Part shown: one piece after another, positions 25,553 to 33,972 of the stretch
Layout of the letters: the number at the start of each line of letters is the position of its first letter
How positions within the stretch are numbered: position 1 is the stretch's first letter
Assembly: GCF_014649335.1 (NCBI RefSeq)
Contig: NZ_BMSV01000014.1
Coordinates: forward strand, 1 to 64,000
From: Streptomyces roseolilacinus
GTDB lineage: Bacteria > Actinomycetota > Actinomycetes > Streptomycetales > Streptomycetaceae
Reading direction: 5' to 3'
Length of the DNA stretch: 64,000 nucleotides
Notes under the pieces: model-generated
Told to the model about the DNA's origin: nothing
Databases searched by the model: none
Seen by the model: only the letters and a program-made list of their open reading frames with translations
Made by a program: the position numbers and the translations under genes

Positions 25553-26110
25553 ATGCTGGCGTGCATGGAACGGCTGGAAGCGCTGATCGAGCGGGTCGGC
25601 AAGGGTGAACGGGTCAAGTACCTGCATTTCTGGGGGCACCGTCCGCGCCCCGACGGGCGGATCGGGGCGAGCTGCCTCAGCCAGTGGTGGCCGTCGCCCT
25701 TCACTGTCGACGGCGTCGTGTACGCGACGGCGGAGCACTGGATGATGGCGGCCAAGGCGCGGCTGTTCGGCGACGCCGAGGCGGAGCGGGAGGCGGTCTC
25801 GGCGGCCGATCCGGCCCTCGCGAAGAAGGCGGGACGGCTGGTGCGCGGCTTCGACGAGGCCGTCTGGCGGCGGGAGCGGTACGGCATCGTGGTGGCGGGC
25901 AGCCGCCACAAGTTCGCGGAGCACCCGGAGTTGCTGGGCTTCCTGCTCGGCACGGGCGACCGGGTCCTGGTGGAGGCCAGCCCGATGGACCGCGTATGGG
26001 GGATCGGGCTCGCCGCCGACGACGAGCGCGCCCACGACCCGGCCCGCTGGCGGGGTCTCAACCTGCTGGGCTTCGCGCTGATGGACGCCCGCGAGGAGTT
26101 GCGCGGGTAG
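25553..26110 (+). CDS. NADAR-family protein (YbiA-like N-glycosidase)
   Basis: A 185-aa cytoplasmic protein of the NADAR family, N-glycosidases that act on ADP-ribose derivatives or riboflavin precursors. Motifs are VKYLHFWGHRP, CLSQWWPSPF, YATAEHWMMAAKARLFGD near the middle, and SPMDRVWGIGLA near the end, which line the family active site. The ATG at 25553 was chosen because GGAGG lies 8 nt upstream; a second ATG at 25565 lacks one. It stands alone: divergent from the pot operon and convergent with the DUF4190 genes across a strong terminator. No NAD-dependent defence partner is nearby, so a housekeeping repair role is as likely as a defence role. Confidence 0.87.
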   Translation: MLACMERLEALIERVGKGERVKYLHFWGHRPRPDGRIGASCLSQWWPSPFTVDGVVYATAEHWMMAAKARLFGDAEAEREAVSAADPALAKKAGRLVRGFDEAVWRRERYGIVVAGSRHKFAEHPELLGFLLGTGDRVLVEASPMDRVWGIGLAADDERAHDPARWRGLNLLGFALMDAREELRG

Positions 26111-26144
26111 GAGGACGCCGGGCCGGAGCGCGGCCCGGACGGCG

Positions 26145-26178
26145 GCGGCCCGGCACGCCGGGGGGCGTGCCGGGCCGC
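26145..26178. terminator. Bidirectional terminator
   Basis: A perfect 15-bp stem (26145-26159 with 26164-26178) and a GGGG loop between convergent genes. Confidence 0.75.
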
Positions 26179-26194
26179 GGGGGCCGGAGGGTCC

Positions 26195-26659
26195 TCAGCC
26201 GGCGGAGGACGCCAGGCCCATGGCGCTGGCGAACAGCAGCAGCAGGATGCCGGGGATCAGGACGGCCGAGATGATGCCCGTGATGAGCCCCGCCGTGGCC
26301 GCGCCCTTGTTGGTCGCCTCGCCGCGGTTGGCCTTGCCCCGGCCGACCGCGCCGAAGATGATCGCGAGGATGCCCAGGATCACGCCGACGAACCAGAGGA
26401 AGACGGTCAGGTTGCAGACGACGCCGATGATGCCGAGCACCAGGCCCGCGGTGCCCAGCCCGTTGCTCGGCTGCGGCACGGGCATGCCGTAGGCGGGCGC
26501 GGGCGCCGCGTACGGCGAGGGCTGCGGGGCGGTGGGGTAGCCGGCCGGGGGCGGCGGAGGGGTGGCCGGCGCCGGGTATCCGTAGCCGGGCTGCGGCGGC
26601 TGGCCGTTGCCGTAGGGGCTGGGCCCGAAGCCACCGGGCTGCTGATACGGGTCGGACAT
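26195..26659 (-). CDS. DUF4190-domain membrane protein
   Basis: A 154-aa protein with a Pro/Tyr/Gly/Gln-rich cytoplasmic N-terminus (about 65 residues) and two hydrophobic helices (LGTAGLVLGIIGVVCNL and ATAGLITGIISAVLIPG) separated by a short basic loop, RGKANRGEATNKG. This is the DUF4190 arrangement; the function is unknown. The ATG at 26659 opens MSDPYQQPGG. It is the second of a tandem pair of related genes, 50 bp apart. Confidence 0.8.
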   Translation of the reverse strand: MSDPYQQPGGFGPSPYGNGQPPQPGYGYPAPATPPPPPAGYPTAPQPSPYAAPAPAYGMPVPQPSNGLGTAGLVLGIIGVVCNLTVFLWFVGVILGILAIIFGAVGRGKANRGEATNKGAATAGLITGIISAVLIPGILLLLFASAMGLASSAG

Positions 26660-26709
26660 GAGTGGTCTCCCCTCCGAGGAATTCGTCGGCCCATCGTATG
26701 GCCCGACGA

Positions 26710-27390
26710 TCACCTGGAGGCCGGGGTCCCCGAATCCGTGAGGACCAGGGTGGTGGCGTACGGGTCGTCCTGGTCGAGGCCGCCGTCCTTCTCCGTGCTC
26801 TGGACGATCGCCCAGATCATCGCGCCCAGGACCAGGGCGCCGAGCACGATGCCGACGGCCCCGGTGACGATGCCCGCCGTGGCCATGCCGCCGTTGTTCG
26901 CCTCGCCCCGCTGCACGCGCTTGCGGCCGATGATGCCGAAGATCAGGGCGAGGATGCCGAGGACGATGCCGAGGCCGTACATGAAGCAGGTCACGAGCGA
27001 GACGATGCCGACCACCATCGACGCGATGCCCAGCCCGTTCGCCGGGCCGGGACCCCACGCGCCGGGGCCGCCGTACGTCCCGTACGCGCCGGGGTGGCCC
27101 CCCGGGTAGCCGTAACCGCCCGGGGCGCCCGCCGCGGGCGTGGCACCCGGTGCCGGGTAGCCGTACGGGCCGGGGGCGGGCTGCGCGGGACCGCCGGGCG
27201 CGACCGGGGGCGGCGGCAGCTGGCCGCCCGTCGGCGCGCCGAAGCCGGCGGCGGGCATCGACGTCACCGTCGGCTGGTCGTGCGGCGCGGGCGCCGGCGA
27301 ACCGGTCTTGCCCAGGTCGATCCCCGGCGGCTGGGCCGGCCGGCTCTCCGGCGGCGCCCAGGGATCGTTCCGCTCGCTGTTCTCTGGCAT
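26710..27390 (-). CDS. DUF4190-domain membrane protein
   Basis: A 226-aa relative of the downstream gene: a longer disordered Pro/Gly/Tyr-rich N-terminus (about 115 residues), then GLGIASMVVGIVSLVTC and MATAGIVTGAVGIVLGAL helices with the basic loop GRKRVQRGEANNGG, and a short C-terminal tail. The two proteins align through both helices, so they arose by tandem duplication. The function is unknown. Confidence 0.8.
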   Translation of the reverse strand: MPENSERNDPWAPPESRPAQPPGIDLGKTGSPAPAPHDQPTVTSMPAAGFGAPTGGQLPPPPVAPGGPAQPAPGPYGYPAPGATPAAGAPGGYGYPGGHPGAYGTYGGPGAWGPGPANGLGIASMVVGIVSLVTCFMYGLGIVLGILALIFGIIGRKRVQRGEANNGGMATAGIVTGAVGIVLGALVLGAMIWAIVQSTEKDGGLDQDDPYATTLVLTDSGTPASR

Positions 27391-27477
27391 GAGGCTCCCC
27401 CATCGTGTCCGGACATGCTAACGACCCGCCTACGATGATCCGTGACCCGGGACGGCTCACCCACACGGAGGACCACG
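27391..27477. promoter_or_regulatory. Divergent promoter region
   Basis: The 87 bp between divergent starts hold a -10-like TACGAT for the plus strand (27431-27436) and a -10-like TAGCAT for the minus strand near 27413. Neither has a clear TTGACA. Confidence 0.3.
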
Positions 27478-28503
27478 ATGGCCGATCTGACCCCCTTCAT
27501 CGCGGGCCTGCCCAAGGCGGAACTGCACGTCCACCACGTCGGTTCGGCCTCGCCCCGCATCGTCTCCGAGCTGGCCGCCCGCCACCCCGACTCGAAGGTG
27601 CCCACGGACCCCGAGGCACTGGTGGACTACTTCACCTTCACCGACTTCGCGCACTTCATCGAGGTCTACCTGTCGGTCGTCGACCTGGTCCGCACCCCCG
27701 AGGACGTACGGCTGCTGACCTACGAGGTCGCCCGCGACATGGCGCGGCAGAACATCCGGTACGCGGAGCTGACGATCACGCCCTTCAGCTCGACGCGGCG
27801 CGGGATCGACGAGAAGGCGTTCATGGCGGCCATCGAGGACGCCCGCGCCGCCGCCGAGACCGAGCTGGGCGTGATCCTGCGCTGGTGCTTCGACATCCCC
27901 GGCGAGGCCGGTCTGGAGGCCGCCGAGGAGACCACCCGCCTCGCCGTGGACCTGCGGCCCGAGGGGCTCGTGTCGTTCGGTCTCGGCGGGCCGGAGATCG
28001 GCGTGCCGCGTCCGCAGTTCAAGCCGTACTTCGACCGGGCCATCGCGGCCGGCCTGCACTCCGTGCCGCACGCCGGCGAGACGACCGGCCCGCAGACCGT
28101 CTGGGACGCCCTGCGCGACCTGCGCGCCGAGCGCATCGGCCACGGCACGAGCGCCCCGCAGGACCCGGCGCTCCTCGCGCACCTCGCCGAGCACCGCATC
28201 GCCCTGGAGGTCTGCCCCACCTCCAACCTCGCCACCCGCGCCGTCACCGACCTCGACCGGCACCCGATCCGGGAGATGGTGGCCGCCGGGGTCCTCGTCA
28301 CGGTCAACTCCGACGACCCGCCGATGTTCGGCACCGACCTGAACACCGAGTACGCGGTCGCCGCCCGCCTCCTCGGGCTCGACGAGCGGGGCGTGGCCGC
28401 CCTGGCGAAGAACGCCGTCGAGGCGTCCTTCCTGGACCCGGCCGGAAAGGCCCGGATCGCCGGGGAGATCGACGCCTACACGGAGCAGTGGCTCGCGCTC
28501 TGA
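27478..28503 (+). CDS. Adenosine-deaminase-family enzyme, probably aminodeoxyfutalosine deaminase
   Basis: A 341-aa zinc amidohydrolase of the adenosine/AMP deaminase family. Metal and catalytic motifs are ELHVHHVGS near the N-terminus (normal ADA: HxHxDG), HAGE, RIGHGT, EVCPTSN and NSDDPPMFG. The HHVG variant in place of HLDG separates it from true adenosine deaminases. From memory, this family at this locus in S. coelicolor deaminates 6-aminodeoxyfutalosine in the futalosine menaquinone pathway; the specific function is therefore recollection plus context, and plain adenosine deaminase remains possible. The ATG at 27478 follows GGAGG. It heads a string of genes on the plus strand up to the two-component system. 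Confidence 0.8.
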   Translation: MADLTPFIAGLPKAELHVHHVGSASPRIVSELAARHPDSKVPTDPEALVDYFTFTDFAHFIEVYLSVVDLVRTPEDVRLLTYEVARDMARQNIRYAELTITPFSSTRRGIDEKAFMAAIEDARAAAETELGVILRWCFDIPGEAGLEAAEETTRLAVDLRPEGLVSFGLGGPEIGVPRPQFKPYFDRAIAAGLHSVPHAGETTGPQTVWDALRDLRAERIGHGTSAPQDPALLAHLAEHRIALEVCPTSNLATRAVTDLDRHPIREMVAAGVLVTVNSDDPPMFGTDLNTEYAVAARLLGLDERGVAALAKNAVEASFLDPAGKARIAGEIDAYTEQWLAL

Positions 28504-28520
28504 GCCGTCCCGCCCCGACA

Positions 28521-29222
28521 ATGGGGCACATGCGCACCGTCACCGCCGTGGGACACCGGGGCGACCCGTACCGGGTCCGTGAGAACACGGTCGCGTCGAT
28601 CCGCTCGGCGCTGGCCCGCGGCGCGGACGCCGTGGAGATCGACGTACGGCTCACCTGGGACGGCGTCCCGGTCCTCCTCCACGACGACACGCTGCGGCGG
28701 CTCTGGCGCGTCGACCGGCCGATCTCCTCGCTCGGTCTCGCCGAGGTGCGGGAGCTGACCGGCCCGGAGGGCGTGCCGACCCTGCACGAGGCGCTGGCCG
28801 CGGCCGCCCCGCACCGCGTGATGATCGACCTGCCCGGTGCCACCGAGGCGTCCGTGCGCGCGATCGTCGGCGCCGTCCACGAGTGCGACGCGGAGGACCG
28901 GGTCTACTACTGCTCCGGCGCGCCCGCCCTGCTGCTCGTCCGCGCCGCCGACCCGGCCGCCGAACTGGCCCTGACGTGGACGACGCTCGCGCCGGTCCGC
29001 CCCGTCCTGCTGGACGCGCTGGCCCCCCGCTGGCTCAACTACCGCTTCGGGCTGGTCGGCAGGGAGCTGGCGGACCGGGTCCACCGCGACGGGCTGCTCG
29101 TCTCCGCCTGGACGGCCGACACCCGCAGGACCATGCGTAAGCTGATCGCCGACGGGGTGGACTCGATCACCACCAACCGCGTGGACACGCTCAGCACCGT
29201 ACTGACGGGAGCCCGTACGTGA
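28521..29222 (+). CDS. Glycerophosphodiester phosphodiesterase family protein
   Basis: A 233-aa TIM-barrel GDPD-type enzyme that splits glycerophosphodiesters to glycerol 3-phosphate and an alcohol. The N-terminal GHRGDPYRVRENT and EIDVRLTWDGVPVLLHDD hold the catalytic His and metal-binding acidic residues. The C-terminal WTADTRRTMRKLIADGVDS and TTNR motif is typical. There is no signal peptide, so it is cytoplasmic. Two ATGs (28521 and 28530) are possible; neither has a good ribosome-binding site, and it lies 17 bp after the deaminase stop, suggesting coupling. Its stop overlaps the following remnant ORF as GTGA. Confidence 0.87.
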   Translation: MGHMRTVTAVGHRGDPYRVRENTVASIRSALARGADAVEIDVRLTWDGVPVLLHDDTLRRLWRVDRPISSLGLAEVRELTGPEGVPTLHEALAAAAPHRVMIDLPGATEASVRAIVGAVHECDAEDRVYYCSGAPALLLVRAADPAAELALTWTTLAPVRPVLLDALAPRWLNYRFGLVGRELADRVHRDGLLVSAWTADTRRTMRKLIADGVDSITTNRVDTLSTVLTGART

Positions 29223-29497
29223 CGTCCGACCACAGCGCCGGGAACCGCACCGGCGTCGCGCACCACGCGCGCGTGTGGAGCCACCGGCCGGGCGGCGGGG
29301 GCGACGTGGAGGCGACGGCGTTCCGGAACGCCCACGCCACGCCGCCCGTCACCGCCCGCGACCGCGGGGGGTCCGCGTCGTTCCCGGACGGGCCGGAGGT
29401 CCCGGAGCCGGGCATCGTGTCCCGCGCCCGCCGCCTGCCCGGGCCCGGGCGGGCGGGTGTGGCCGCCCGGTTCGGCGCCGCGGCCCGCAAGCCGTGA
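29219..29497 (+). pseudogene. DUF574-type SAM-dependent methyltransferase remnant (92 codons, still open)
   Basis: An open frame of 92 codons overlapping GDPD (GTGA at 29219-29222) and the sensor kinase (GTGA at 29494-29497). Residues 10-30 (RTGVAHHARVWSHRPGGGGD) resemble the N-terminus of actinobacterial DUF574 methyltransferases (V-x-H-x-AR-x-W/Y...GGKD). The C-terminal half (FPDGPEVPEPGIVSRARR and ending RFGAAARKP) resembles the family C-terminus (F-DG-E-LVEPG-V...GV-RKP). The SAM-binding core of about 170 residues is missing. I read it as an in-frame internal deletion of a once 270-aa gene. It may now serve only to couple translation, or be expressed as a short peptide. Confidence 0.55.
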
Positions 29498-30690
29498 CCG
29501 GCCCGCGCGCCGCCGCCCGCCCCTGGCTCGTCGACCTCGGCGTCACGCTGCTGGTGCAGGCGGCGGTCACGATGCCGTTCGTGGTGCCGCGCGCCCCGCA
29601 CCTGCCCGCGGCGACGTGGACCGCGTACGGACTCACGACGCTGTCGGTGCTGCCGCTGCTGTGGCGGCGGCGCGCCCCGGTCGCCGTGCTGCTCGCGGTC
29701 CTGGCGGCGGGCGGGCTGTACCGGTTCGCGGTCGACGGCCCCGGCCAGCCGATGCCGTACCAGGGACTGGTCGCCCTCTACACCGTGGCCGTGCTGTCCC
29801 CGCCCGCGAAGCGGCTCGGCGTCGCCGCGCTGACGCTCGCCGTCATCTTCCCGTCGGTCGCCCACAACACGGGGGAGGCCCGGGAGCTGCTGTTCACGCT
29901 GTTCCTGTTCGGGGCGGCGTACGCCTTCGGCCGGCTGACGGACACGCGGCAGCGGTACACCGCGGCGATGGAGGACCGGGCGGCGCAGCTGGAGCGGGCC
30001 AACCGGATCGAGGCCGAGCAGGCCGCCGCACGGGAACGGGCGCGCATCGCGCGGGAGATGCACGACATCCTGTCGCACGCGGTGAGCCTGATGGTGGTGC
30101 AGGCGGAGGCGGGGCCGGTCGCCGTCCGGACGGCCCCCGAGCGGGCGGAGGCGGCGTTCGACGCGATCTCGGAGACGGGCCGCGACGCGATGGCGCAGCT
30201 GCGCAGGATCCTCGGCGTGCTGCGGGAGGGCCCGGACGCCCCCGACGGCGCGCCGCGCTCCCCGCAGCCGGGCGCGGCCGAGCTGCCGGCCCTGCTGGAG
30301 CGGGTGCGCGGCAGCGGCCTGCGGGTCGGGTACGAGGTGGCGGGACCGGTCCGGGCCCTGCCCGACGCGCTCGGCGCGACCGTGTACCGCGTGGTGCAGG
30401 AGGCGCTGACGAACACCGTCCGGCACGCCGGCGCCACCGCGGCGACGGTGCGCCTGGAGTACGCGGCGGACACCCTGCGGATCACGGTCGTGGACGACGG
30501 GCGCGGGCCGGCGGGGTCCGGCGGGAGGGGGCACGGGTTGGTCGGGGTGCGGGAGCGGGCCGCCGCGCACGGCGGCGTGGCGGAGGCCGGGGCCGGGCCG
30601 GACGGCCGGGGCTTTCGCGTCGCGGTGCGGCTGCCCCTCGGCGGGGACGCCGACCGCGTCCCCGCGGACGGCGCGGCGGTGGGGCGATGA
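29494..30690 (+). CDS. Two-component sensor histidine kinase (NarL-type partner)
   Basis: A 398-aa membrane kinase: four to five N-terminal helices, a coiled stretch (QLERANRIEAEQAAARERA), a HisKA_3 phosphoacceptor box REMHDILSHAVSLM with His near residue 188, and a HATPase domain (VVQEALTNTVRHA, VDDGRGP, GHGLVGVRERA). The start is GTG 29494, overlapping the remnant ORF by 4 nt. It is coupled to the response regulator by an ATGA overlap. The signal is unknown. The short transmembrane sensor with almost no extracellular loop suggests membrane sensing. Confidence 0.9.
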   Translation: MTGPRAAARPWLVDLGVTLLVQAAVTMPFVVPRAPHLPAATWTAYGLTTLSVLPLLWRRRAPVAVLLAVLAAGGLYRFAVDGPGQPMPYQGLVALYTVAVLSPPAKRLGVAALTLAVIFPSVAHNTGEARELLFTLFLFGAAYAFGRLTDTRQRYTAAMEDRAAQLERANRIEAEQAAARERARIAREMHDILSHAVSLMVVQAEAGPVAVRTAPERAEAAFDAISETGRDAMAQLRRILGVLREGPDAPDGAPRSPQPGAAELPALLERVRGSGLRVGYEVAGPVRALPDALGATVYRVVQEALTNTVRHAGATAATVRLEYAADTLRITVVDDGRGPAGSGGRGHGLVGVRERAAAHGGVAEAGAGPDGRGFRVAVRLPLGGDADRVPADGAAVGR

Positions 30691-31382
30691 CGATCCGGGT
30701 GGTCGTCGCCGACGACCAGGAACTGGTGCGCAGCGGCTTCGCGATGATCCTCGACGCGCAGCCGGACATCGAGGTCGTCGCGGAGGCGGGCGACGGGGCG
30801 CGGGCCGTCGAGGCGGTGCGGGAGCACGCCCCGGACGTGGCGCTGCTCGACGTCCGCATGCCCCTCATGGACGGGATCGACGCGTGCCGGGCGATCAGCG
30901 CGGGGACCGCGTGCCGCACGGTGATGCTGACGACGTTCGACTCGGACGCGTACGTGTACGAGGCCCTGCACGCGGGCGCGAGCGGCTTCCTGCTGAAGGA
31001 CGTGCGCCGGGACGACCTGGTGCACGCCGTGCGGGTGGTGGCGCGGGGCGACTCGCTGGTCGCGCCGTCCGTGGCGCGGCGGCTGATCGCGGAGTACACG
31101 CGGCGGCCCGCTCCCCCGCCGTCGGACCGGCTCGACGTGCTCACCGGCCGGGAGCGCGAGACGCTGCTGCTGCTCGCCCGCGGCCTGTCGAACGCCGAGA
31201 TCGCCGGGGCCCTCGTCGTCAGCGAGCACACGGTCAAGACGCACGTGGGCAACGTGCTCGCCAAACTGGGCCTGCGCGACCGCGTCCAAGCGGTGATCTG
31301 CGCGTACGAGACGGGCCTGGTGACGGCGGGCGCTCCCCCGGACGGGGGAGCCGGCCGAGGGGCTCCTCCCCCGCGCGGCTGA
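30687..31382 (+). CDS. LuxR/NarL-type response regulator
   Basis: A 231-aa DNA-binding response regulator. The receiver has VVVADDQELVRSGF, phospho-acceptor Asp55 in VALLDVRM, and the Lys in GFLLKDVRRDDL. The C-terminal LuxR HTH reads LTGRERETLLLLARGLSNAEI and SEHTVKTHVGNVLAKL. The partner of the preceding kinase. The last 18 residues (AGAPPDGGAGRGAPPPRG) are unusual and come from a GC-rich palindrome at 31332-31351 (GCTCCCCC/GGGGGAGC), which may also terminate transcription. Confidence 0.93.
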   Translation: MTIRVVVADDQELVRSGFAMILDAQPDIEVVAEAGDGARAVEAVREHAPDVALLDVRMPLMDGIDACRAISAGTACRTVMLTTFDSDAYVYEALHAGASGFLLKDVRRDDLVHAVRVVARGDSLVAPSVARRLIAEYTRRPAPPPSDRLDVLTGRERETLLLLARGLSNAEIAGALVVSEHTVKTHVGNVLAKLGLRDRVQAVICAYETGLVTAGAPPDGGAGRGAPPPRG

Positions 31383-31483
31383 GGGAACGGCCCGGGAGAG
31401 ACCCCCCGCGCCGGCGATCCGCGGGAGGCGCCGCGTCACGAGGATGGACTCGTCCACGACGACGGCCCACCAAGGAGTCGACC

Positions 31484-32686
31484 TTGACCAGACGCATCCG
31501 GACCCTGCTCGCCGCCGCCCTCGTCCTCGGGGTGGCGGCCGGACCCGCCTCCCCGGCCGCGGCCTCCTCCCCGGCCGCTCCCGCCGCCCCCTCGGCGGCC
31601 GGCGCGCACGGCGCGCCGGCCCTCGGCGCCCTGCGGGCGGTGCTCGACGAGTTGCCGAACGCCCACGCGACCGCCGCGCTGGTCCGCGTCGGCGACGCGG
31701 GGGACGCCTGGCAGGACAGCGGGGGCGTGCACGACCTGCGCAGCGGCCGCCCGGCCGACCCGAACGGGCGGTTCCGGGCCGGGTCGGTGACGAAGGTGTT
31801 CACGGCGGCGACGGTGCTCCAGCTGGCCGCCGACGGCGAGGTGGACCTCGCCCGGCCCGTACGGCACTACCTGCCCGACCTGATCCCGGCCCGGTACGGC
31901 GGGGTCACCGTGCGCCAGCTGCTCGACCACACCCACGGACTGCCGGACGGCGACTTCCCCGGCACGGACGTCCACGAGTGGTACGCCCACCGGTTCGACG
32001 TCCACGACCCGCGCGCGATCGTCGCCTCCGCGACCGCCAAGACCCGCGTCGCCCCGCCCGGGAAGGTGCAGCGGTACAGCAACATCGGGTACACGGTGGC
32101 CGGGCTGCTCGTCGAGCGGGTCACCGGCGACACGTACGAGAACCAGGTCGCCCGGCGCATCCTGCGGCCGCTCGGGCTGCAGGACACGTACCTGCCCGGC
32201 GCCTCGCCGCGCATCCGCGGCCCGCACAACCGCGGCTACCAGGTGTTCCCGATGCCCGACGGGACGAGCGAGCTGCGGGACGTCACCGTGTGGGGCGTGA
32301 CGGACGGCTGGGCCGCGGGTGACCTGATCTCCACGACGGCGGACCTGGAGCGGTTCCTGGTCGCCCTGTTCGACGGACGGGTCGTGCCGGAGCCGTACCT
32401 GAAGGAGATGTTCACGCTCCCCGCCGACGCGCCGGGCGCGACGATGAGCGCCGGGCTGCAGCGGTACGTGCTGCCGGACGGGAGGGTCGTGTGGCTCAAG
32501 ACGGGCGGCCGCTGGGGGTACAACACGTTGATCGCGGCCACCGAGGACCTGTCCCGCACCCTGGTGTACTCGGTCAACTCGACCGACGCCAAGGGCAGGG
32601 GCGGGAACCCGGTGACCGAGGCGATCACACGAGCAGCGTTCGGGGTGCCGTCGCGACCGGCGCCGTCAGGGCCTCCAGCCGCTTGA
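31484..32686 (+). CDS. Serine hydrolase, D-alanyl-D-alanine carboxypeptidase/class C beta-lactamase fold
   Basis: A 400-aa exported protein with a signal peptide (TRRIRTLLAAALVLGVAAG, cleavage after about residue 28). The penicillin-recognising fold is shown by the SxxK nucleophile in GSVTKVF (about residue 101), the YxN motif in RYSNIGYT, and KTGG near the C-terminus. Such enzymes trim peptidoglycan stem peptides or hydrolyse related D-amino-acid substrates. The start is TTG 31484, chosen for AAGGAG 7 nt upstream; no ATG or GTG fits better. Its last 62 bases overlap the end of the convergent membrane-protein gene. Confidence 0.87.
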   Translation: MTRRIRTLLAAALVLGVAAGPASPAAASSPAAPAAPSAAGAHGAPALGALRAVLDELPNAHATAALVRVGDAGDAWQDSGGVHDLRSGRPADPNGRFRAGSVTKVFTAATVLQLAADGEVDLARPVRHYLPDLIPARYGGVTVRQLLDHTHGLPDGDFPGTDVHEWYAHRFDVHDPRAIVASATAKTRVAPPGKVQRYSNIGYTVAGLLVERVTGDTYENQVARRILRPLGLQDTYLPGASPRIRGPHNRGYQVFPMPDGTSELRDVTVWGVTDGWAAGDLISTTADLERFLVALFDGRVVPEPYLKEMFTLPADAPGATMSAGLQRYVLPDGRVVWLKTGGRWGYNTLIAATEDLSRTLVYSVNSTDAKGRGGNPVTEAITRAAFGVPSRPAPSGPPAA

Positions 32687-33161
32687 TGTGACGGCGCACG
32701 ACCAGCAGCGGGATCACCCCGAACAGCCCGAACGACATGTCGATCAGCGACCACCAGAAGGGGATGCCGCGGATCGGCCCGCAGATCAGGGCGAGCGGGA
32801 CGATCCCGGCGCAGGCGATCACGCCGAAGTCGACGACCCAGACGTTGCGCACGGGGTCGCGGTACGGGCCGAGGAAGGCGACCGCGATGACGAGGTGCGC
32901 GAAGGCCAGCCAGTCCGTGCCGTAGAGCAGGAACGGGTAACGGGAGTCGGCGGTGTCCAGGCCCGCGCGGACGCGCTCGATCCACTCCAGGAGGCCGGGG
33001 AGGGCGTCGGCGACGGGCGACGCCCAACCGGTCAGCGCCTCGTGGGCCAGCCGCATCTCGGTGACGAGCGGGAAGGCGGTCACCCCGCTCAGCACCAGGC
33101 AGACGACGAAGAACGCCAACCACACGCGGATCCGCCTCAGAAGGGCGCTCGGCTCGGTCAT
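32625..33161 (-). CDS. Small integral membrane protein
   Basis: A 178-aa protein with four hydrophobic helices (WLAFFVVCLVLSGVTAF, WLAFAHLVIAVAFLG, FGVIACAGIVPLALI, WWSLIDMSFGLFGVIPLL) and a basic C-terminal tail. It belongs to no family I recognise. The ATG at 33161 places four residues before the first basic patch. It ends inside the 3' end of the convergent serine hydrolase gene. Confidence 0.75.
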   Translation of the reverse strand: MTEPSALLRRIRVWLAFFVVCLVLSGVTAFPLVTEMRLAHEALTGWASPVADALPGLLEWIERVRAGLDTADSRYPFLLYGTDWLAFAHLVIAVAFLGPYRDPVRNVWVVDFGVIACAGIVPLALICGPIRGIPFWWSLIDMSFGLFGVIPLLVVRRHIKRLEALTAPVATAPRTLLV

Positions 33162-33193
33162 GTCCGCAGCGTACGCCCGGGTTCGCGGGCCCC

Positions 33194-33724
33194 TCACCGG
33201 GGCCCGGTGATCCTCCGCGCGACGGCGTGGGAGAGGATGACGGAGGCCGTGGCCAGGGCCAGTCCGGCCACCGCGTCGCGCGCCCGCGCGGGGCGCAGCA
33301 CGCCGGCGCGCCGCAGCCGTCCGCGGGCCCACAGGGTGAACGGCACCACGATCAGCGGTGAGGTCACGGACCCGGGCGTGTACCCCCGTACGGCGGCGGC
33401 CTGCGCCATGTGGACGAGCCCGTGCAGTCCGAAACCGGTCAGGGCGCCCTGGTAGAAGCCGGACCGGCCGCCGGTCCGCGCGCCCGCGGCGGACGCGGCG
33501 GCGACGATCACCCCCATCGCCCCCACCGCCACGGCGAACTCCCGCTCGTCGACGGCGGCGGCCGCCTCCCACACCCGGTCGGGCACACCGGGGAAGCGCT
33601 CCCGCAGGGCGGGCAGGTGGGTGCGGAGCCAGCGCGGGCCGAAGGCCAGCTCCTCGATGTCGTGGAGGGCCCAGGCGGCGAACAGCCCGTAGGTCACCGC
33701 GCGTTGCGCGTCGTCGTCCTTCAT
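33194..33724 (-). CDS. HXXEE-domain membrane protein
   Basis: A 176-aa protein with four to five hydrophobic helices. The motif ALHDIEELAFGP near residue 20 is the HXXEE signature, with a second His pair in HGLVHMAQA. The conserved His/Glu set suggests a metal site in the membrane; the function of the family is unknown. It lies 33 bp upstream of the small membrane-protein gene on the same strand, so the two may form an operon. Confidence 0.8.
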   Translation of the reverse strand: MKDDDAQRAVTYGLFAAWALHDIEELAFGPRWLRTHLPALRERFPGVPDRVWEAAAAVDEREFAVAVGAMGVIVAAASAAGARTGGRSGFYQGALTGFGLHGLVHMAQAAAVRGYTPGSVTSPLIVVPFTLWARGRLRRAGVLRPARARDAVAGLALATASVILSHAVARRITGPR

Positions 33725-33922
33725 GGAGGGATCATCGGCCCGGAGCCGGTCCTTCCGGCCGGGCGCGGGCGGGAACGGGTGTGGTGTCGCTCACAGGCAC
33801 GGGCCGGCCGTCACCCGGGACGGGCTGCCGGCGGCACGCGGGCCTCATGGGGCTGCCGTTCCGTACGGCGTGATCCGTACGGCCCGTGCGGTCCGGCGGG
33901 GCGGCCCGCTCCGCGGGAACGG

Positions 33923-33957
33923 CCGGAGGGCGGCCCCTCGCGGGGGCCGCCCTCCGG
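33923..33957 (-). terminator. Terminator after the aldehyde dehydrogenase gene
   Basis: A perfect 15-bp stem (33923-33937 with 33943-33957) and a 5-nt loop, 15 bp past the ALDH stop. The rest of 33725-33922 shows no gene. Confidence 0.8.
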
Positions 33958-33972
33958 TTCGTCGTCGGGGTG

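Noticed and set aside
25553..26110. NADAR gene as part of an NAD-based anti-phage system
   Set aside because: No NADase, toxin or defence partner next to it.
31332..31351. Separate intergenic terminator after the response regulator
   Set aside because: The palindrome lies inside the coding end of the response regulator; noted there instead.
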